This document shows positions 44,508 to 53,995 of a stretch of 64,000 nt of DNA, one piece after another (position 1 is the stretch's first letter; every line of letters starts with the position of its first letter). The DNA comes from Kosakonia sp. SMBL-WEM22. Lineage in GTDB: Bacteria; Pseudomonadota; Gammaproteobacteria; Enterobacterales; Enterobacteriaceae. The notes under the pieces were generated by a model. The model did no database searches. It saw only the letters and a list, made by a program, of their open reading frames with translations, and was not told the origin of the DNA. The DNA lies in assembly GCF_014490785.1 (NCBI RefSeq), contig NZ_CP051488.1:4340001-4404000 (forward strand), written 5' to 3'. The position numbers and the translations under genes are program-made.

Positions 44508-45392
44508 CTATTGCTGGTCCGATTCTGCCAGGTCGTCGTGCTCCTGGCCCAAGAGCGATAATTCCAACAATGCATAACGGTGCTCAACGAAGTTGTGGAC
44601 GTTGTTAGCAACCGCTAATTTGAACAGTGCCGTAGCGCTGTCCTTATCCCCCAGACTTAGGTAGTACTTACCTAAATAGAAGTTGGTTTCACTGAGATGC
44701 TCAGCGAGCGAGGTGTTATCCGTTGCGTCCGCCTTCAGGCGATCCATTAGCTCAGATTCGCTAATGTCACCGAGGTAGAACTCGACAATATTCCATCCCC
44801 ATTGCTCCTTGTCCGATTTTTCGAAGCGCTGTTTCAGTGCTTCTTTCGCCTTGTGCTCATCGAGCTTCCGCTCAACGATGTAAAGCCACAGGCTACGGAA
44901 AGGATCATTAGGATCGTCTTGATAAAACGCCAGCAGATCATCTTGCGCTAACTTATCACGACCGCCATAGTGCAGAGCGATGCCGCGGTTTAAGTGCGCG
45001 TAGTTGTAAGTTGGATCAAGCTCAAGTACAGAATCAAACGCTTCATAGGCAGCATCAAAATTGCCTGCCTGCGTTAAATAAATGCCTAAGTAATTGAATA
45101 CTTCAGGCATATCGGGTCGGATTGCCAGCGCTTGTGAAAAATCATTCCGCGCCAACGCTCTCAAACCGAGGCTATCATACAATACTCCGCGCTCATATAA
45201 AAGCTGTGCGCGTTCGTCATCGGATAAAGCCCGACTGGCAAGAATTTGTTCCATGCGTGCCAGAATCACTTCTTGCTGCAAAGTCGGTTGCAATGGCACC
45301 GCGAGGACTTCGCTCTTACGCCAGGCAGAGTTGCTGCATCCTGCCAGCGTTAGAGCTGTCGCAACGAAACACCAGCGCAAAAAAGGCTTCAT
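44508..45392 (-). CDS. nlpI: TPR lipoprotein NlpI
   Basis: Outer-membrane lipoprotein that acts as adaptor for the protease Prc and scaffolds peptidoglycan endopeptidases. It has 294 residues, equal to E. coli. The signal ends at LTLAGC with acylated Cys19. TPR repeats follow, for example QLLYERGVLYDSLGLRALAR, PEVFNYLGIYLTQAGNFDAA and YNYAHLNRGIALHYGG. It lies between pnp and yrbN-deaD on the same strand, behind a hairpin. Confidence 0.97.
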   Translation of the reverse strand: MKPFLRWCFVATALTLAGCSNSAWRKSEVLAVPLQPTLQQEVILARMEQILASRALSDDERAQLLYERGVLYDSLGLRALARNDFSQALAIRPDMPEVFNYLGIYLTQAGNFDAAYEAFDSVLELDPTYNYAHLNRGIALHYGGRDKLAQDDLLAFYQDDPNDPFRSLWLYIVERKLDEHKAKEALKQRFEKSDKEQWGWNIVEFYLGDISESELMDRLKADATDNTSLAEHLSETNFYLGKYYLSLGDKDSATALFKLAVANNVHNFVEHRYALLELSLLGQEHDDLAESDQQ

Positions 45393-45468
45393 TTCCTACT
45401 CCCGAAGACAACAATTGGATGAACGTCCTGTCCCCCGGCTGCAAACATGGCGTCCTGCCTGAGAATAA

Positions 45469-45490
45469 GCCCTCCGCCTGCGCGGAGGGC
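45469..45490 (-). terminator. Hairpin after pnp
   Basis: GCCCTCCGC and GCGGAGGGC pair around CTGC, directly after the pnp stop on the minus strand, followed by TTATTC. Termination is probably partial, allowing read-through into nlpI. Confidence 0.65.
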
Positions 45491-45501
45491 AAAGGCAAAC
45501 C

Positions 45502-47637
45502 TTACTCGCCCTGCTCTGCTTGCGGCGCTTCTGGCGCTTCAACAGGCTGAGTTTGTTCAGTTGCTTCTTTAATGCTTAGACGAATACGGCCCTGGCGGTC
45601 AACTTCCAGAACTTTCACCGGTACTTCCTGACCCATCTGCAGATAGTCGGTCACTTTCTCTACGCGCTTGTCGGCGATCTGAGAAATGTGCACCAGACCC
45701 TCTTTACCGCCACCAATGGCAACAAACGCACCAAAGTCGACAATACGGGTCACTTTACCGTTATAGATGCGGCCCACTTCGATCTCAGCGGTAATCTCTT
45801 CGATACGACGAATCGCGAATTTCGCTTTGTCGCCGTCGGTTGCTGCGATTTTCACGGTACCGTCATCTTCGATTTCGATGGTCGTGCCGGTCTCTTCGGT
45901 CAGCGCACGGATAACTGAGCCGCCTTTACCGATAACGTCTTTGATCTTGTCCGGGTTGATCTTGATGGTGTGGATACGCGGCGCGAATTCAGAGATATCG
46001 CCACGCGGCGCGTTAATCGCCTGCTCCATCACGCCCAGGATATGCAGACGTGCACCTTTCGCCTGGTTCAGCGCAACCTGCATGATCTCTTTGGTGATGC
46101 CTTCGATTTTGATATCCATCTGCAGTGCAGAGATACCGTCGCGGGAACCGGCTACTTTAAAGTCCATGTCGCCCAGGTGATCTTCGTCGCCCAGAATGTC
46201 AGACAGAACCACAAAGTTGTCGCCCTCTTTCACCAGGCCCATTGCGATACCGGCAACAGCGGCTTTCACCGGTACGCCTGCATCCATCAGTGCCAGCGAT
46301 GCGCCGCACACGGAAGCCATGGAAGAGGAACCGTTGGATTCAGTGATTTCAGAAACCACACGCACGGTGTACGGGAATTTATCAGCTTCCGGCATAACAG
46401 CCAGCACGCCGCGTTTCGCCAGACGACCGTGACCAATTTCACGACGCTTCGGTGAACCGACCATACCGGTCTCCCCTACGGAGTACGGAGGGAAGTTGTA
46501 GTGGAACAGGAAGCTGTCAGTGCGCTCGCCCATCAGTTCGTCGATGTTCTGCGCGTCACGTGCAGTGCCCAGGGTTGCGGTAACCAGCGCCTGCGTTTCG
46601 CCACGGGTGAAGAGTGCGGAACCGTGAGTACGCGGCAGCACGCCGGTACGCACATCCAGACCACGGATCATATCTTTTTCGCGGCCGTCGATGCGCGGTT
46701 CGCCTGCCAGTACGCGGCTACGAACAACGTTTTTCTCGATAGCGTGCAGGATTTCGCCCAGCTCGTTAGCGTCCAGGCTCTCATCTTCTGCAACCAGCGT
46801 CGCGATGGTTTCAGATTTGATCACATCAACCTGAGCGTAACGCTCCTGTTTGTCGGTGATGCGGTAAGCATCGCTCAGACGGGATTCTGCGAGCGCTGCA
46901 ACGCGCGCGTTCAGCGCTTCGTTGACCGCTTCCGGCTGCCAGTCCCAGCGCGGTTTACCCGCTTCTTTCACCAGATCGTTAATGTTCTGGATAACAACCT
47001 GCTGCTGCTCGTGGCCGTAAACGACTGCGCCCAGCATCTGATCTTCGCTCAGCAGTTCAGCTTCGGATTCAACCATCAGCACAGCTGCTTCGGTACCGGC
47101 AACAACCAGGTCCAGTTTGCTGGATTTCAGCTCTTCCTGAGTCGGGTTCAGAACGTACTGGTCGTTGATGTAACCAACGCGCGCGGCGCCGATTGGGCCG
47201 TTGAACGGAATACCAGAGAGCGAGAGTGCAGCAGAAGCACCAATCATCGCCACGATATCCGGGTTAACCTGCGGGTTAACAGAGACCACGGTCGCGATAA
47301 CCTGCACTTCGTTGACGAAACCTTCCGGGAACAGCGGACGAACCGGACGGTCAATCAGACGCGCGATCAGGGTTTCGCCTTCGCTCGGACGGCCTTCACG
47401 ACGGAAGAAGCCGCCCGGGATTTTACCGGCAGCGTAGGTACGCTCCTGATAGTTAACGGTCAGCGGGAAAAAGTCCTGACCTGGTTTTGCTTTTTTCTGG
47501 CCAACAACGGTAACGAATACCGCGGTGTCGTCCATGCTTACCATCACGGCAGCAGTTGCCTGACGGGCCATCATGCCGGTTTCCAGCGTGACGGTGTGTT
47601 GACCATATTGGAACTTACGAATGATCGGATTCAGCAA
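45502..47637 (-). CDS. pnp: Polynucleotide phosphorylase (PNPase)
   Basis: Phosphorolytic 3'-5' exoribonuclease and component of the RNA degradosome. It has 711 residues, equal to E. coli. Two RNase PH domains (about 1-140 and 310-545) are joined by a helical domain. A KH domain (HTIKINPDKIKDVIGKGGSVIRAL, about 553-590) and an S1 domain (GRIYNGKVTRIVDFGAFVAI, about 618-690) bind RNA. It lies 244 bp after rpsO and its leader carries a hairpin of the kind cut by RNase III for autoregulation in E. coli. Confidence 0.98.
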   Translation of the reverse strand: MLNPIIRKFQYGQHTVTLETGMMARQATAAVMVSMDDTAVFVTVVGQKKAKPGQDFFPLTVNYQERTYAAGKIPGGFFRREGRPSEGETLIARLIDRPVRPLFPEGFVNEVQVIATVVSVNPQVNPDIVAMIGASAALSLSGIPFNGPIGAARVGYINDQYVLNPTQEELKSSKLDLVVAGTEAAVLMVESEAELLSEDQMLGAVVYGHEQQQVVIQNINDLVKEAGKPRWDWQPEAVNEALNARVAALAESRLSDAYRITDKQERYAQVDVIKSETIATLVAEDESLDANELGEILHAIEKNVVRSRVLAGEPRIDGREKDMIRGLDVRTGVLPRTHGSALFTRGETQALVTATLGTARDAQNIDELMGERTDSFLFHYNFPPYSVGETGMVGSPKRREIGHGRLAKRGVLAVMPEADKFPYTVRVVSEITESNGSSSMASVCGASLALMDAGVPVKAAVAGIAMGLVKEGDNFVVLSDILGDEDHLGDMDFKVAGSRDGISALQMDIKIEGITKEIMQVALNQAKGARLHILGVMEQAINAPRGDISEFAPRIHTIKINPDKIKDVIGKGGSVIRALTEETGTTIEIEDDGTVKIAATDGDKAKFAIRRIEEITAEIEVGRIYNGKVTRIVDFGAFVAIGGGKEGLVHISQIADKRVEKVTDYLQMGQEVPVKVLEVDRQGRIRLSIKEATEQTQPVEAPEAPQAEQGE

Positions 47638-47654
47638 AATTCTATCCTTTCTTA

Positions 47655-47690
47655 ATGAACATCAGCACACCTAAGGCGTGCTGATAATTA
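47655..47690 (-). promoter_or_regulatory. pnp leader stem-loop (probable RNase III processing site)
   Basis: ATCAGCAC (47661-47668) and GTGCTGAT (47678-47685) pair just upstream of the pnp start. In E. coli RNase III cuts the pnp leader duplex and PNPase then represses its own mRNA. The small RNA SraG (PsrO) is encoded opposite this interval in E. coli; a homologue is possible on the plus strand between about 47690 and 47870 but I cannot define its ends. Confidence 0.6.
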
Positions 47691-47839
47691 AACCGGACCT
47701 TCTTGCATCCTCGCGACTAATGACAACCTTAACCCGCCCATTGCGGATAAAGCCTCTCATTAGCCGCGCGAACCTCTGCAATGAAGATCATACCTGGCAA
47801 CAATACATCAGTTTACTGCCAATTGCTGCCGCCTGGTTG

Positions 47840-47866
47840 AAAAAAGGGGCCGTAAAGGCCCCTTCT
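47840..47866 (-). terminator. rpsO terminator
   Basis: On the minus strand GGGGCC and GGCCCC pair around TTTAC and run into TTTTTTC. It lies between rpsO and the pnp leader and is known in E. coli to be partly read through. Confidence 0.88.
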
Positions 47867-47881
47867 TGAAACTCGCCAGAC

Positions 47882-48151
47882 TTAGCGACGCAGACCCAGA
47901 CGCTCGATCAGCGCGGTGTAGCGTGCAACGTCTTTACGTTTCAGGTAGTCGAGCAGTTTACGACGCTGAGAAACCATACGCAGCAGACCACGACGGCTGT
48001 GGTGATCTTTTTTGTGCTCTGCAAAGTGACCCTGCAGGTGGTTAATCTGAGCAGTCAGCAGTGCAACCTGAACTTCGGTAGAACCGCTGTCGTTAGAACC
48101 ACGACCAAACTCGGAAACGATTTTTGCTTTAGCTTCAACGCTTAGAGACAT
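47882..48151 (-). CDS. rpsO: 30S ribosomal protein S15
   Basis: Primary 16S rRNA-binding protein of the platform, 89 residues, nearly identical to E. coli. The conserved helices QINHLQGHFAEHKKDHHSRR and GLLRMVSQRRKLLDYLKRKD are intact. I chose ATG 48151 (MSLSVEAKAK). S15 represses its own translation in E. coli by trapping the ribosome on a pseudoknot around the start codon; I did not fold this region. Confidence 0.98.
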   Translation of the reverse strand: MSLSVEAKAKIVSEFGRGSNDSGSTEVQVALLTAQINHLQGHFAEHKKDHHSRRGLLRMVSQRRKLLDYLKRKDVARYTALIERLGLRR

Positions 48152-48211
48152 TTTCAACTCCAGTGATATAAGAATGACAGGGTGCCGATCTCTAATTCAG
48201 CTCCCCCAGGT

Positions 48212-48249
48212 TTAACGCCGGGCATGTTAAATACATAGCCCGGCGTTAA
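48212..48249. other. 12-bp inverted repeat between truB and rpsO
   Basis: TTAACGCCGGGC (48212-48223) and GCCCGGCGTTAA (48238-48249) are perfect inverted repeats with a 14-base loop. No T-run follows on either strand. It may block 3' exonucleases or take part in the rpsO leader. Confidence 0.6.
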
Positions 48250-48296
48250 GCGGCAATATTCTACTCGTAGTCGGGCATTCCCGCAAGGTAAGCCCG

Positions 48297-49244
48297 TCAG
48301 TCAGCAGGATACTCAACAACCAGACGACGCGGCGCAACTCGCCCCTCATCATCAATTTCACCCATGCCGATAAACTTGCCCTCTTCACCTTCCGTCACGC
48401 GAACCAGCCCTTCACCGGGCGTAGTTGAAGCGCGCACCGGTTGGCCGTTTTTGAAATAGGCGGCAACCACGGAGGGAATGTTTACAACCGGGAAATCAGA
48501 CGCCGGGCTATCCATCGGCATCAATAACGGATCGAGCAGCTCTGCCGCAGGAATTTCCTGCAGCTCAGCCTGCTGGACTAATTCTTGCAGCTGCTCAAGC
48601 GTAACCATCCGCTCTATCGGGTAGCGGCTGACCGCCAGGCGACGCAAATAGATTACGTGCGCGCCGCAGCCCAGCTTCTCGCCCAGATCGTCAACGATGG
48701 TGCGAATGTAGGTCCCTTTTGAGCAGTGGATTTCCAGCTCCAGCTCATCCCCTTCATGGCGGATAAACAGCAGTTCATACACAGTAATGGGACGCGCTTC
48801 GCGCGGCACTTCAATGCCCTGACGCGCATACTCGTAAAGCTTCTTGCCCTGATACTTCAGCGCCGAGTACATCGAAGGGATCTGCTGCGTGTTACCGCGG
48901 AAACTCTCCAGTGCGCTCGCCAGCTCTGCGGCTGTAAAGGTCACCGGGCGCTCTTCAACTACCTGGCCATCAGCATCCGAGGTATCGGTGCGCTGACCCA
49001 GGCGGGCTATCACGCGGTAACGTTTATCGGAATCGAGCAGATACTGGGAAAATTTTGTCGCCTCACCGAGGCAAATCGGCAGCATGCCGGTTGCCAGCGG
49101 ATCCAGCGCGCCGGTGTGACCCGCGCGGTTGGCATTATAGAGGCGCTTTACTTTCTGCAGGACATCATTGCTTGATGCGCCCTGCTGCTTATCCAGCAGC
49201 AGTACGCCATGCACGTCGCGGCCGCGACGACGAGGACGACTCAT
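48297..49244 (-). CDS. truB: tRNA pseudouridine-55 synthase TruB
   Basis: Makes pseudouridine 55 in the T-loop of elongator tRNAs and acts as a tRNA chaperone. It has 315 residues. The catalytic aspartate is Asp48 in GHTGALDPLATGMLP. The C-terminal PUA-like part includes RVTEGEEGKFIGMGEID. Its start overlaps the last base of rbfA, so the genes are coupled. Confidence 0.97.
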   Translation of the reverse strand: MSRPRRRGRDVHGVLLLDKQQGASSNDVLQKVKRLYNANRAGHTGALDPLATGMLPICLGEATKFSQYLLDSDKRYRVIARLGQRTDTSDADGQVVEERPVTFTAAELASALESFRGNTQQIPSMYSALKYQGKKLYEYARQGIEVPREARPITVYELLFIRHEGDELELEIHCSKGTYIRTIVDDLGEKLGCGAHVIYLRRLAVSRYPIERMVTLEQLQELVQQAELQEIPAAELLDPLLMPMDSPASDFPVVNIPSVVAAYFKNGQPVRASTTPGEGLVRVTEGEEGKFIGMGEIDDEGRVAPRRLVVEYPAD

Positions 49245-49645
49245 CAGTCCTCCTTGCTGTCGTCCGGGTTCACACGACGCTCATCATCGTGCTTCACCAC
49301 GCTGGTGACCAGGTTTGACATGCGCATCCCTTCAACCAGAGAGTTGTCGTAGAAGAATGTCAGCTCCGGCACGATACGCAGACGCATCGCTTTCCCCAGC
49401 AGGGTGCGGATAAAACCAGAAGCGTCGTGCAGGGCTTTAATACCCGCTTTTACCGACTCTTCATCTTTGTCATTCAGGAAGGTCACGAACACTTTGGCAT
49501 ACGCCAGATCGCGGGAGACTTCGACACCGGATACGGTGGTCATCATGCCCAGGCGCGGATCTTTGATTTCACGCTGCAGGATAATCGCAATCTCTTTTTG
49601 CAACTCCTGAGCGACGCGCTGCGGGCGACCAAATTCTTTCGCCAT
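49244..49645 (-). CDS. rbfA: 30S ribosome-binding factor RbfA
   Basis: Single KH-like domain protein for late 16S rRNA maturation and cold adaptation, 133 residues, equal to E. coli. It begins MAKEFGRPQRVAQELQKEIA. The KH core VSRDLAYAKVFVTF..KALHDASGFIRTLLG is conserved. It sits downstream of infB behind a terminator hairpin and REP element and overlaps truB by 1 bp. Confidence 0.97.
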   Translation of the reverse strand: MAKEFGRPQRVAQELQKEIAIILQREIKDPRLGMMTTVSGVEVSRDLAYAKVFVTFLNDKDEESVKAGIKALHDASGFIRTLLGKAMRLRIVPELTFFYDNSLVEGMRMSNLVTSVVKHDDERRVNPDDSKED

Positions 49646-49661
49646 ATTACTTCTCCAGACT

Positions 49662-49684
49662 AAAAAGGGGCCGAAGCCCCTTTA
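49662..49684 (-). terminator. Terminator hairpin between infB and rbfA
   Basis: On the minus strand AAGGGGC and GCCCCTT pair around TTCG and run into TTTTAG. It should be leaky, since rbfA and truB are normally co-transcribed with infB. Confidence 0.85.
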
Positions 49685-49693
49685 GATATCTCT

Positions 49694-49722
49694 TGCCGGG
49701 TGGCGCTTCGCTCCCGGCCTAC
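49694..49722. repeat. Single REP element between infB and rbfA
   Basis: TGCCGGGTGGCGCTTCGCTC followed by CCGGCCTAC is a single REP palindrome. It lies just upstream of the terminator on the minus strand, so it would be at the 3' end of an infB transcript. Confidence 0.75.
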
Positions 49723-49740
49723 GTTGCGCTAATGCGTCGA

Positions 49741-52455
49741 TTATTCGATAGAGCGCTTGATTTCGATAATTTCGAAGACTTCGATCATATCGCCGGTACG
49801 TACGTCATTGTAGTTCTTCACGCCGATACCACACTCCATGCCGTTACGGACTTCGTTGACGTCATCTTTGAAGCGGCGCAGGGATTCCAGCTCGCCTTCA
49901 TAGATAACCACGTTGTCGCGCAGGACGCGGATCGGGTTGTGACGTTTGACGACGCCTTCGGTAACCATACAGCCAGCAACCGCGCCGAATTTCGGCGATT
50001 TGAACACATCGCGCACTTCAGCCAGACCGATGATCTGCTGTTTCAGCTCAGGTGAGAGCATACCGCTCATCGCCGCTTTCACTTCGTCGATCAGGTTATA
50101 GATGACGGAGTAGTAACGCAGATCCAGACCTTCTGCTTCGATCACGCGACGCGCAGAGGCATCGGCACGAACGTTGAAGCCAACCAGGATAGCGTTGGAC
50201 GCAGCTGCAAGCGTGGCGTCGGTTTCGGTGATACCACCTACGCCGGAACCAACAATCTTCACTTTCACTTCTTCAGTAGAGAGTTTCAGCAGCGAGTCGG
50301 AGATCGCTTCCACGGAGCCCTGAACGTCAGCTTTCAGCACGATGTTCACTTCGTGCACTTCGCCTTCGGTCATGTTGGCAAACATGTTCTCCAGCTTAGA
50401 TTTCTGCTGGCGAGCCAGTTTAACTTCGCGGAATTTGCCCTGACGATAAAGCGCAACTTCACGCGCTTTCTTCTCGTCACGTACCACGGTGGCTTCGTCA
50501 CCCGCCGCCGGAACGCCGGAGAGACCAAGGATTTCCACCGGAATGGACGGACCCGCTTCGGTCACTTCGCGACCCAGCTCGTCACGCATCGCACGTACAC
50601 GGCCATACTCGAAGCCGCACAGTACGATGTCGCCTTTATGCAGCGTACCTTCACGCACCAGCACGGACGCTACCGGACCACGACCTTTATCGAGGAAGGA
50701 TTCGATAACAACGCCGCTCGCCATGCCGTTACGGACAGCGTGCAGTTCCAGAACTTCGGCCTGCAGCAGGATTGCATCCAGCAGGTCGTCGATACCGGTA
50801 CCGGCTTTTGCGGAGACGTGAACGAACTGGCTTTCGCCGCCCCACTCTTCCGGGATGATCCCGTACTGAGAGAGTTCGTTTTTCACGCGATCCGGATCGG
50901 CTTCCGGCTTATCGATTTTGTTTACCGCAACAACCACCGGCACTTTCGCCGCTTTCGCGTGCTGAATAGCTTCGATAGTCTGCGGCATCACGCCATCATC
51001 TGCGGCAACAACCAGCACAACGATATCCGTTGCCTGAGCACCACGGGCACGCATTGCGGTAAACGCGGCGTGGCCTGGGGTATCCAGGAAGGTGATCATG
51101 CCGTTGTCGGTTTCAACGTGGTAAGCACCAATGTGCTGGGTAATGCCACCCGCTTCGCCGGAGGCCACCTTCGTTGAGCGAATGTAGTCCAGCAGTGAGG
51201 TTTTACCGTGGTCAACGTGACCCATGATGGTCACAACCGGCGCGCGCGGTTCAGCCGCTGCACCTGTGTCACGGTCGCTCATTACCGCTTCTTCCAGCTC
51301 GTTTTCACGACGCAGGATAACTTTGTGGCCCATCTCTTCCGCAACCAGCTGTGCGGTTTCCTGGTCGATGACCTGGTTGATGGTTGCCATTGCGCCCAGT
51401 TTCATCATCGCTTTGATGACCTGAGAGCCTTTAACGGCCATTTTATTTGCCAGCTCGCCGACGGTCAGCGTTTCACCGATCACAACGTCACGGTTAACGG
51501 CCTGTGCCGGTTTCTGGAAGCCCTGCTGCAGTGCAGAGCCTTTACGCTGACGGCCGCCTTTGCCACCGCGAACCGCGGCACGCGCTTCTTCACGATCGGC
51601 TTTGCTTTCAGCGTGCTTGTTGCCTTTCTTCGGACGCGGCGCTTTAGCTGTACGCGTACGACCACGGCCACCTTCGACTTCACGATCGTTATCATCTTCC
51701 GCCTGACGTGCATGCTGGGAGGTGGTGACGTGATAATCGCCGGTCGTCTCTTCTTCTTCGCCTGGCGTTGCCGCCCAGGTTGCTTCGTTCTGTTCTGCCA
51801 TTCGACGGGCTTCTTCCGCTACGCGACGTGCATTTTCTTCCAGTTTACGACGAGCCTCTTCTTCCGCTTTACGCTTGAGTTCCTGCGCTTCGGATTCACG
51901 ACGGGCTTTTTCCGTCTGGGCTGCCCTGGTCACTTCGTCAGTTTGATGGTTGCTCACTTTGCTATTTTCCGCAGCTTCACGTTTTGCACTTTCGGCATTT
52001 TCGCGTTTAGCTTTTTCTTCAGCTTCACGTTTCAGACGCGCTTCGGCTTCACGTTTGGCTTTTTCCTCGGCTTCTCGCTCAGCGGCTTCCTCTGCTTCAC
52101 GACGGGCCTTCTCCTCCGCTTCACGCATCGCCTCTTCTTCCGCAGCGAGACGTTCTGCCTCTTGTGGATCGCGTTTTACAAAGGTGCGCTTTTTACGGAC
52201 TTCGATCTGCACCGATTTACTTTTCCCACCGGTGCCCTGAATATTTAATGTGCTGCGCGTTTTGCGCTGCAATGTCAGCTTATCAGGCGCAGAACCGTGT
52301 TCACGGTTCAGATGCGCTAACAGCGTCTGTTTTTCCTGCGCGGTCACTGAATCATCAGCAGACTTGCGGATCCCTGCATCAGCAAATTGCTGTACCAGGC
52401 GGTCCACAGAGGTTTGAATCTCAGCGGCCAGCGTTTTTACGGTTACATCTGTCAT
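49741..52455 (-). CDS. infB: Translation initiation factor IF-2
   Basis: GTPase that places fMet-tRNA on the 30S subunit. It has 904 residues against 890 in E. coli. In order: IF2-N domain (1-50), a long charged coiled-coil-like stretch of E, R, K and A repeats (about 95-230), a second N domain (about 325-380), the G domain with GHVDHGKTSL, DTPGHAAF and NKIDKPEAD (about 405-560), then domains II-IV. The internal start for the shorter IF2 form is preserved as GTG at 51957 (KVSN). The next E. coli internal ATG is replaced by GTG at 51933. Confidence 0.98.
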   Translation of the reverse strand: MTDVTVKTLAAEIQTSVDRLVQQFADAGIRKSADDSVTAQEKQTLLAHLNREHGSAPDKLTLQRKTRSTLNIQGTGGKSKSVQIEVRKKRTFVKRDPQEAERLAAEEEAMREAEEKARREAEEAAEREAEEKAKREAEARLKREAEEKAKRENAESAKREAAENSKVSNHQTDEVTRAAQTEKARRESEAQELKRKAEEEARRKLEENARRVAEEARRMAEQNEATWAATPGEEEETTGDYHVTTSQHARQAEDDNDREVEGGRGRTRTAKAPRPKKGNKHAESKADREEARAAVRGGKGGRQRKGSALQQGFQKPAQAVNRDVVIGETLTVGELANKMAVKGSQVIKAMMKLGAMATINQVIDQETAQLVAEEMGHKVILRRENELEEAVMSDRDTGAAAEPRAPVVTIMGHVDHGKTSLLDYIRSTKVASGEAGGITQHIGAYHVETDNGMITFLDTPGHAAFTAMRARGAQATDIVVLVVAADDGVMPQTIEAIQHAKAAKVPVVVAVNKIDKPEADPDRVKNELSQYGIIPEEWGGESQFVHVSAKAGTGIDDLLDAILLQAEVLELHAVRNGMASGVVIESFLDKGRGPVASVLVREGTLHKGDIVLCGFEYGRVRAMRDELGREVTEAGPSIPVEILGLSGVPAAGDEATVVRDEKKAREVALYRQGKFREVKLARQQKSKLENMFANMTEGEVHEVNIVLKADVQGSVEAISDSLLKLSTEEVKVKIVGSGVGGITETDATLAAASNAILVGFNVRADASARRVIEAEGLDLRYYSVIYNLIDEVKAAMSGMLSPELKQQIIGLAEVRDVFKSPKFGAVAGCMVTEGVVKRHNPIRVLRDNVVIYEGELESLRRFKDDVNEVRNGMECGIGVKNYNDVRTGDMIEVFEIIEIKRSIE

Positions 52456-52479
52456 GCTGTTCCTTCCTGCTACAGTTTA

Positions 52480-53967
52480 TTACGCTTCGTCACCAAACCA
52501 GCAAATATTACGCGCGGCCATGATGAGCTCACCAGCTTTGTCGGCAGTTAACCCTTCGATATCGCTCAGGTCATCTACACCTTGCTCGGCGAGGTCTTCC
52601 AGCGTACAAACACCACGAGCAGCCAGTTTGAAAGCCAGTGCACGATCCAGACCGTCCAGGTTCAGCAGGTCTTCAGCCGGTTCTTTATTCCCCAGGCTTT
52701 CTTCCTGTGCCAGCGCCAGAGTAGTCAGTGCGCTTTTCGCACGATCACGCAGGGCTTCGACGGTGTCCTCATCCAGGCCATCGATTTCCAGCAGCTCTTT
52801 GATTGGCACATAGGCCAGTTCTTCCAGCGTTGAGAAACCCTCTTCGACCAGAACAGTGGCGAAATCTTCGTCAATATCCAGGTAACGTGTAAAGGTATCA
52901 ATCGCTGCGTGAGCCTCAGCCTGATGCTTAGACTGCAGATCTTCAACGGTCATCACGTTGAGTTCCCAGCCGCTCAGCTGAGACGCGAGACGCACGTTCT
53001 GACCGTTACGGCCAATCGCCTGCGCCAGGTTGCCTGCTTCAACAGCAATATCCATGGTGTGCTTATCTTCATCCACCACGATAGAAGCAACATCAGCCGG
53101 TGCCATCGCGTTGATAACGAACTGGGCCGGGTTGTCGTCCCACAGTACGATATCGATACGTTCGCCGCCGAGTTCGGTAGAAACGGCCTGAACGCGGGCA
53201 CCACGCATACCAACGCATGCCCCAACCGGGTCAATACGCTTGTCGTTGGTTTTCACCGCAATTTTGGCGCGAGAACCCGGATCGCGGGCTGCGGCTTTGA
53301 TCTCGATAACTTCTTCGCCGATTTCTGGTACTTCAATGCGGAACAGTTCAACCAGCATTTCCGGTTTGGAACGCGTGACGAACAGCTGCGCACCGCGGGC
53401 TTCAGGACGCACGGCGTACAACACGCCGCGAATGCGGTCGCCCGGACGGAAGTTTTCACGCGGCAGCATATCTTCGCGCAGGATCACGGCTTCAGCATTG
53501 TTGCCCAGATCCAGCGTGATGTTGTCGCGGTTCACCTTCTTCACCACGCCAGTGATGATTTCACCTTCGTGTTCACGGAACTGATCGACAACCATTGCGC
53601 GCTCTGCTTCACGTACTTTCTGTACGATAACCTGCTTCGCGGTTTGGGTGGTGATACGGTCAAACGTCACGGATTCAATCTGATCTTCAACGTAATCGTC
53701 GAGGTTCAGGCTCTCATCTTCGTAACGTGCCGCTTCGAGAGTGATTTCACGCGTCGGCTGCGTCACTTCTTCAACGATCAGCCAGCGACGGAATGTGTCG
53801 AAATCACCGCTTTTACGATCGATGCTTACACGCACATCAATCTCTTGCTCATATTTTTTCTTGGTTGCTGTAGCCAGAGCACTTTCCAGCGCTTCAAAGA
53901 TTTTTTCACGCGGAAGCGACTTTTCGTTAGAAACAGCTTCAACAACAGCCAAAATTTCTTTGTTCAT
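52480..53967 (-). CDS. nusA: Transcription elongation/termination factor NusA
   Basis: Binds RNA polymerase and nascent RNA to control pausing, termination and antitermination. It has 495 residues, equal to E. coli. In order: N-terminal polymerase-binding domain (1-130), S1 (about 135-200), KH1 and KH2 (about 230-345, with KRIDPVGACVGMRGARVQAV), and two acidic repeats AR1 and AR2 (about 365-490). infB starts 24 bp after its stop. Confidence 0.98.
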   Translation of the reverse strand: MNKEILAVVEAVSNEKSLPREKIFEALESALATATKKKYEQEIDVRVSIDRKSGDFDTFRRWLIVEEVTQPTREITLEAARYEDESLNLDDYVEDQIESVTFDRITTQTAKQVIVQKVREAERAMVVDQFREHEGEIITGVVKKVNRDNITLDLGNNAEAVILREDMLPRENFRPGDRIRGVLYAVRPEARGAQLFVTRSKPEMLVELFRIEVPEIGEEVIEIKAAARDPGSRAKIAVKTNDKRIDPVGACVGMRGARVQAVSTELGGERIDIVLWDDNPAQFVINAMAPADVASIVVDEDKHTMDIAVEAGNLAQAIGRNGQNVRLASQLSGWELNVMTVEDLQSKHQAEAHAAIDTFTRYLDIDEDFATVLVEEGFSTLEELAYVPIKELLEIDGLDEDTVEALRDRAKSALTTLALAQEESLGNKEPAEDLLNLDGLDRALAFKLAARGVCTLEDLAEQGVDDLSDIEGLTADKAGELIMAARNICWFGDEA

Positions 53968-53995
53968 TGGGGGCCTTTCACCTCAATCCAGACTG

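Noticed and set aside
46501..47655. A 384-codon plus-strand frame opposite pnp
   Set aside because: Antisense shadow of pnp; no motifs and no start signal.
51950..52240. A 96-codon plus-strand frame rich in S, A and F opposite infB
   Set aside because: It is the complement of the repetitive E/R/K/A-rich coiled stretch of IF2.
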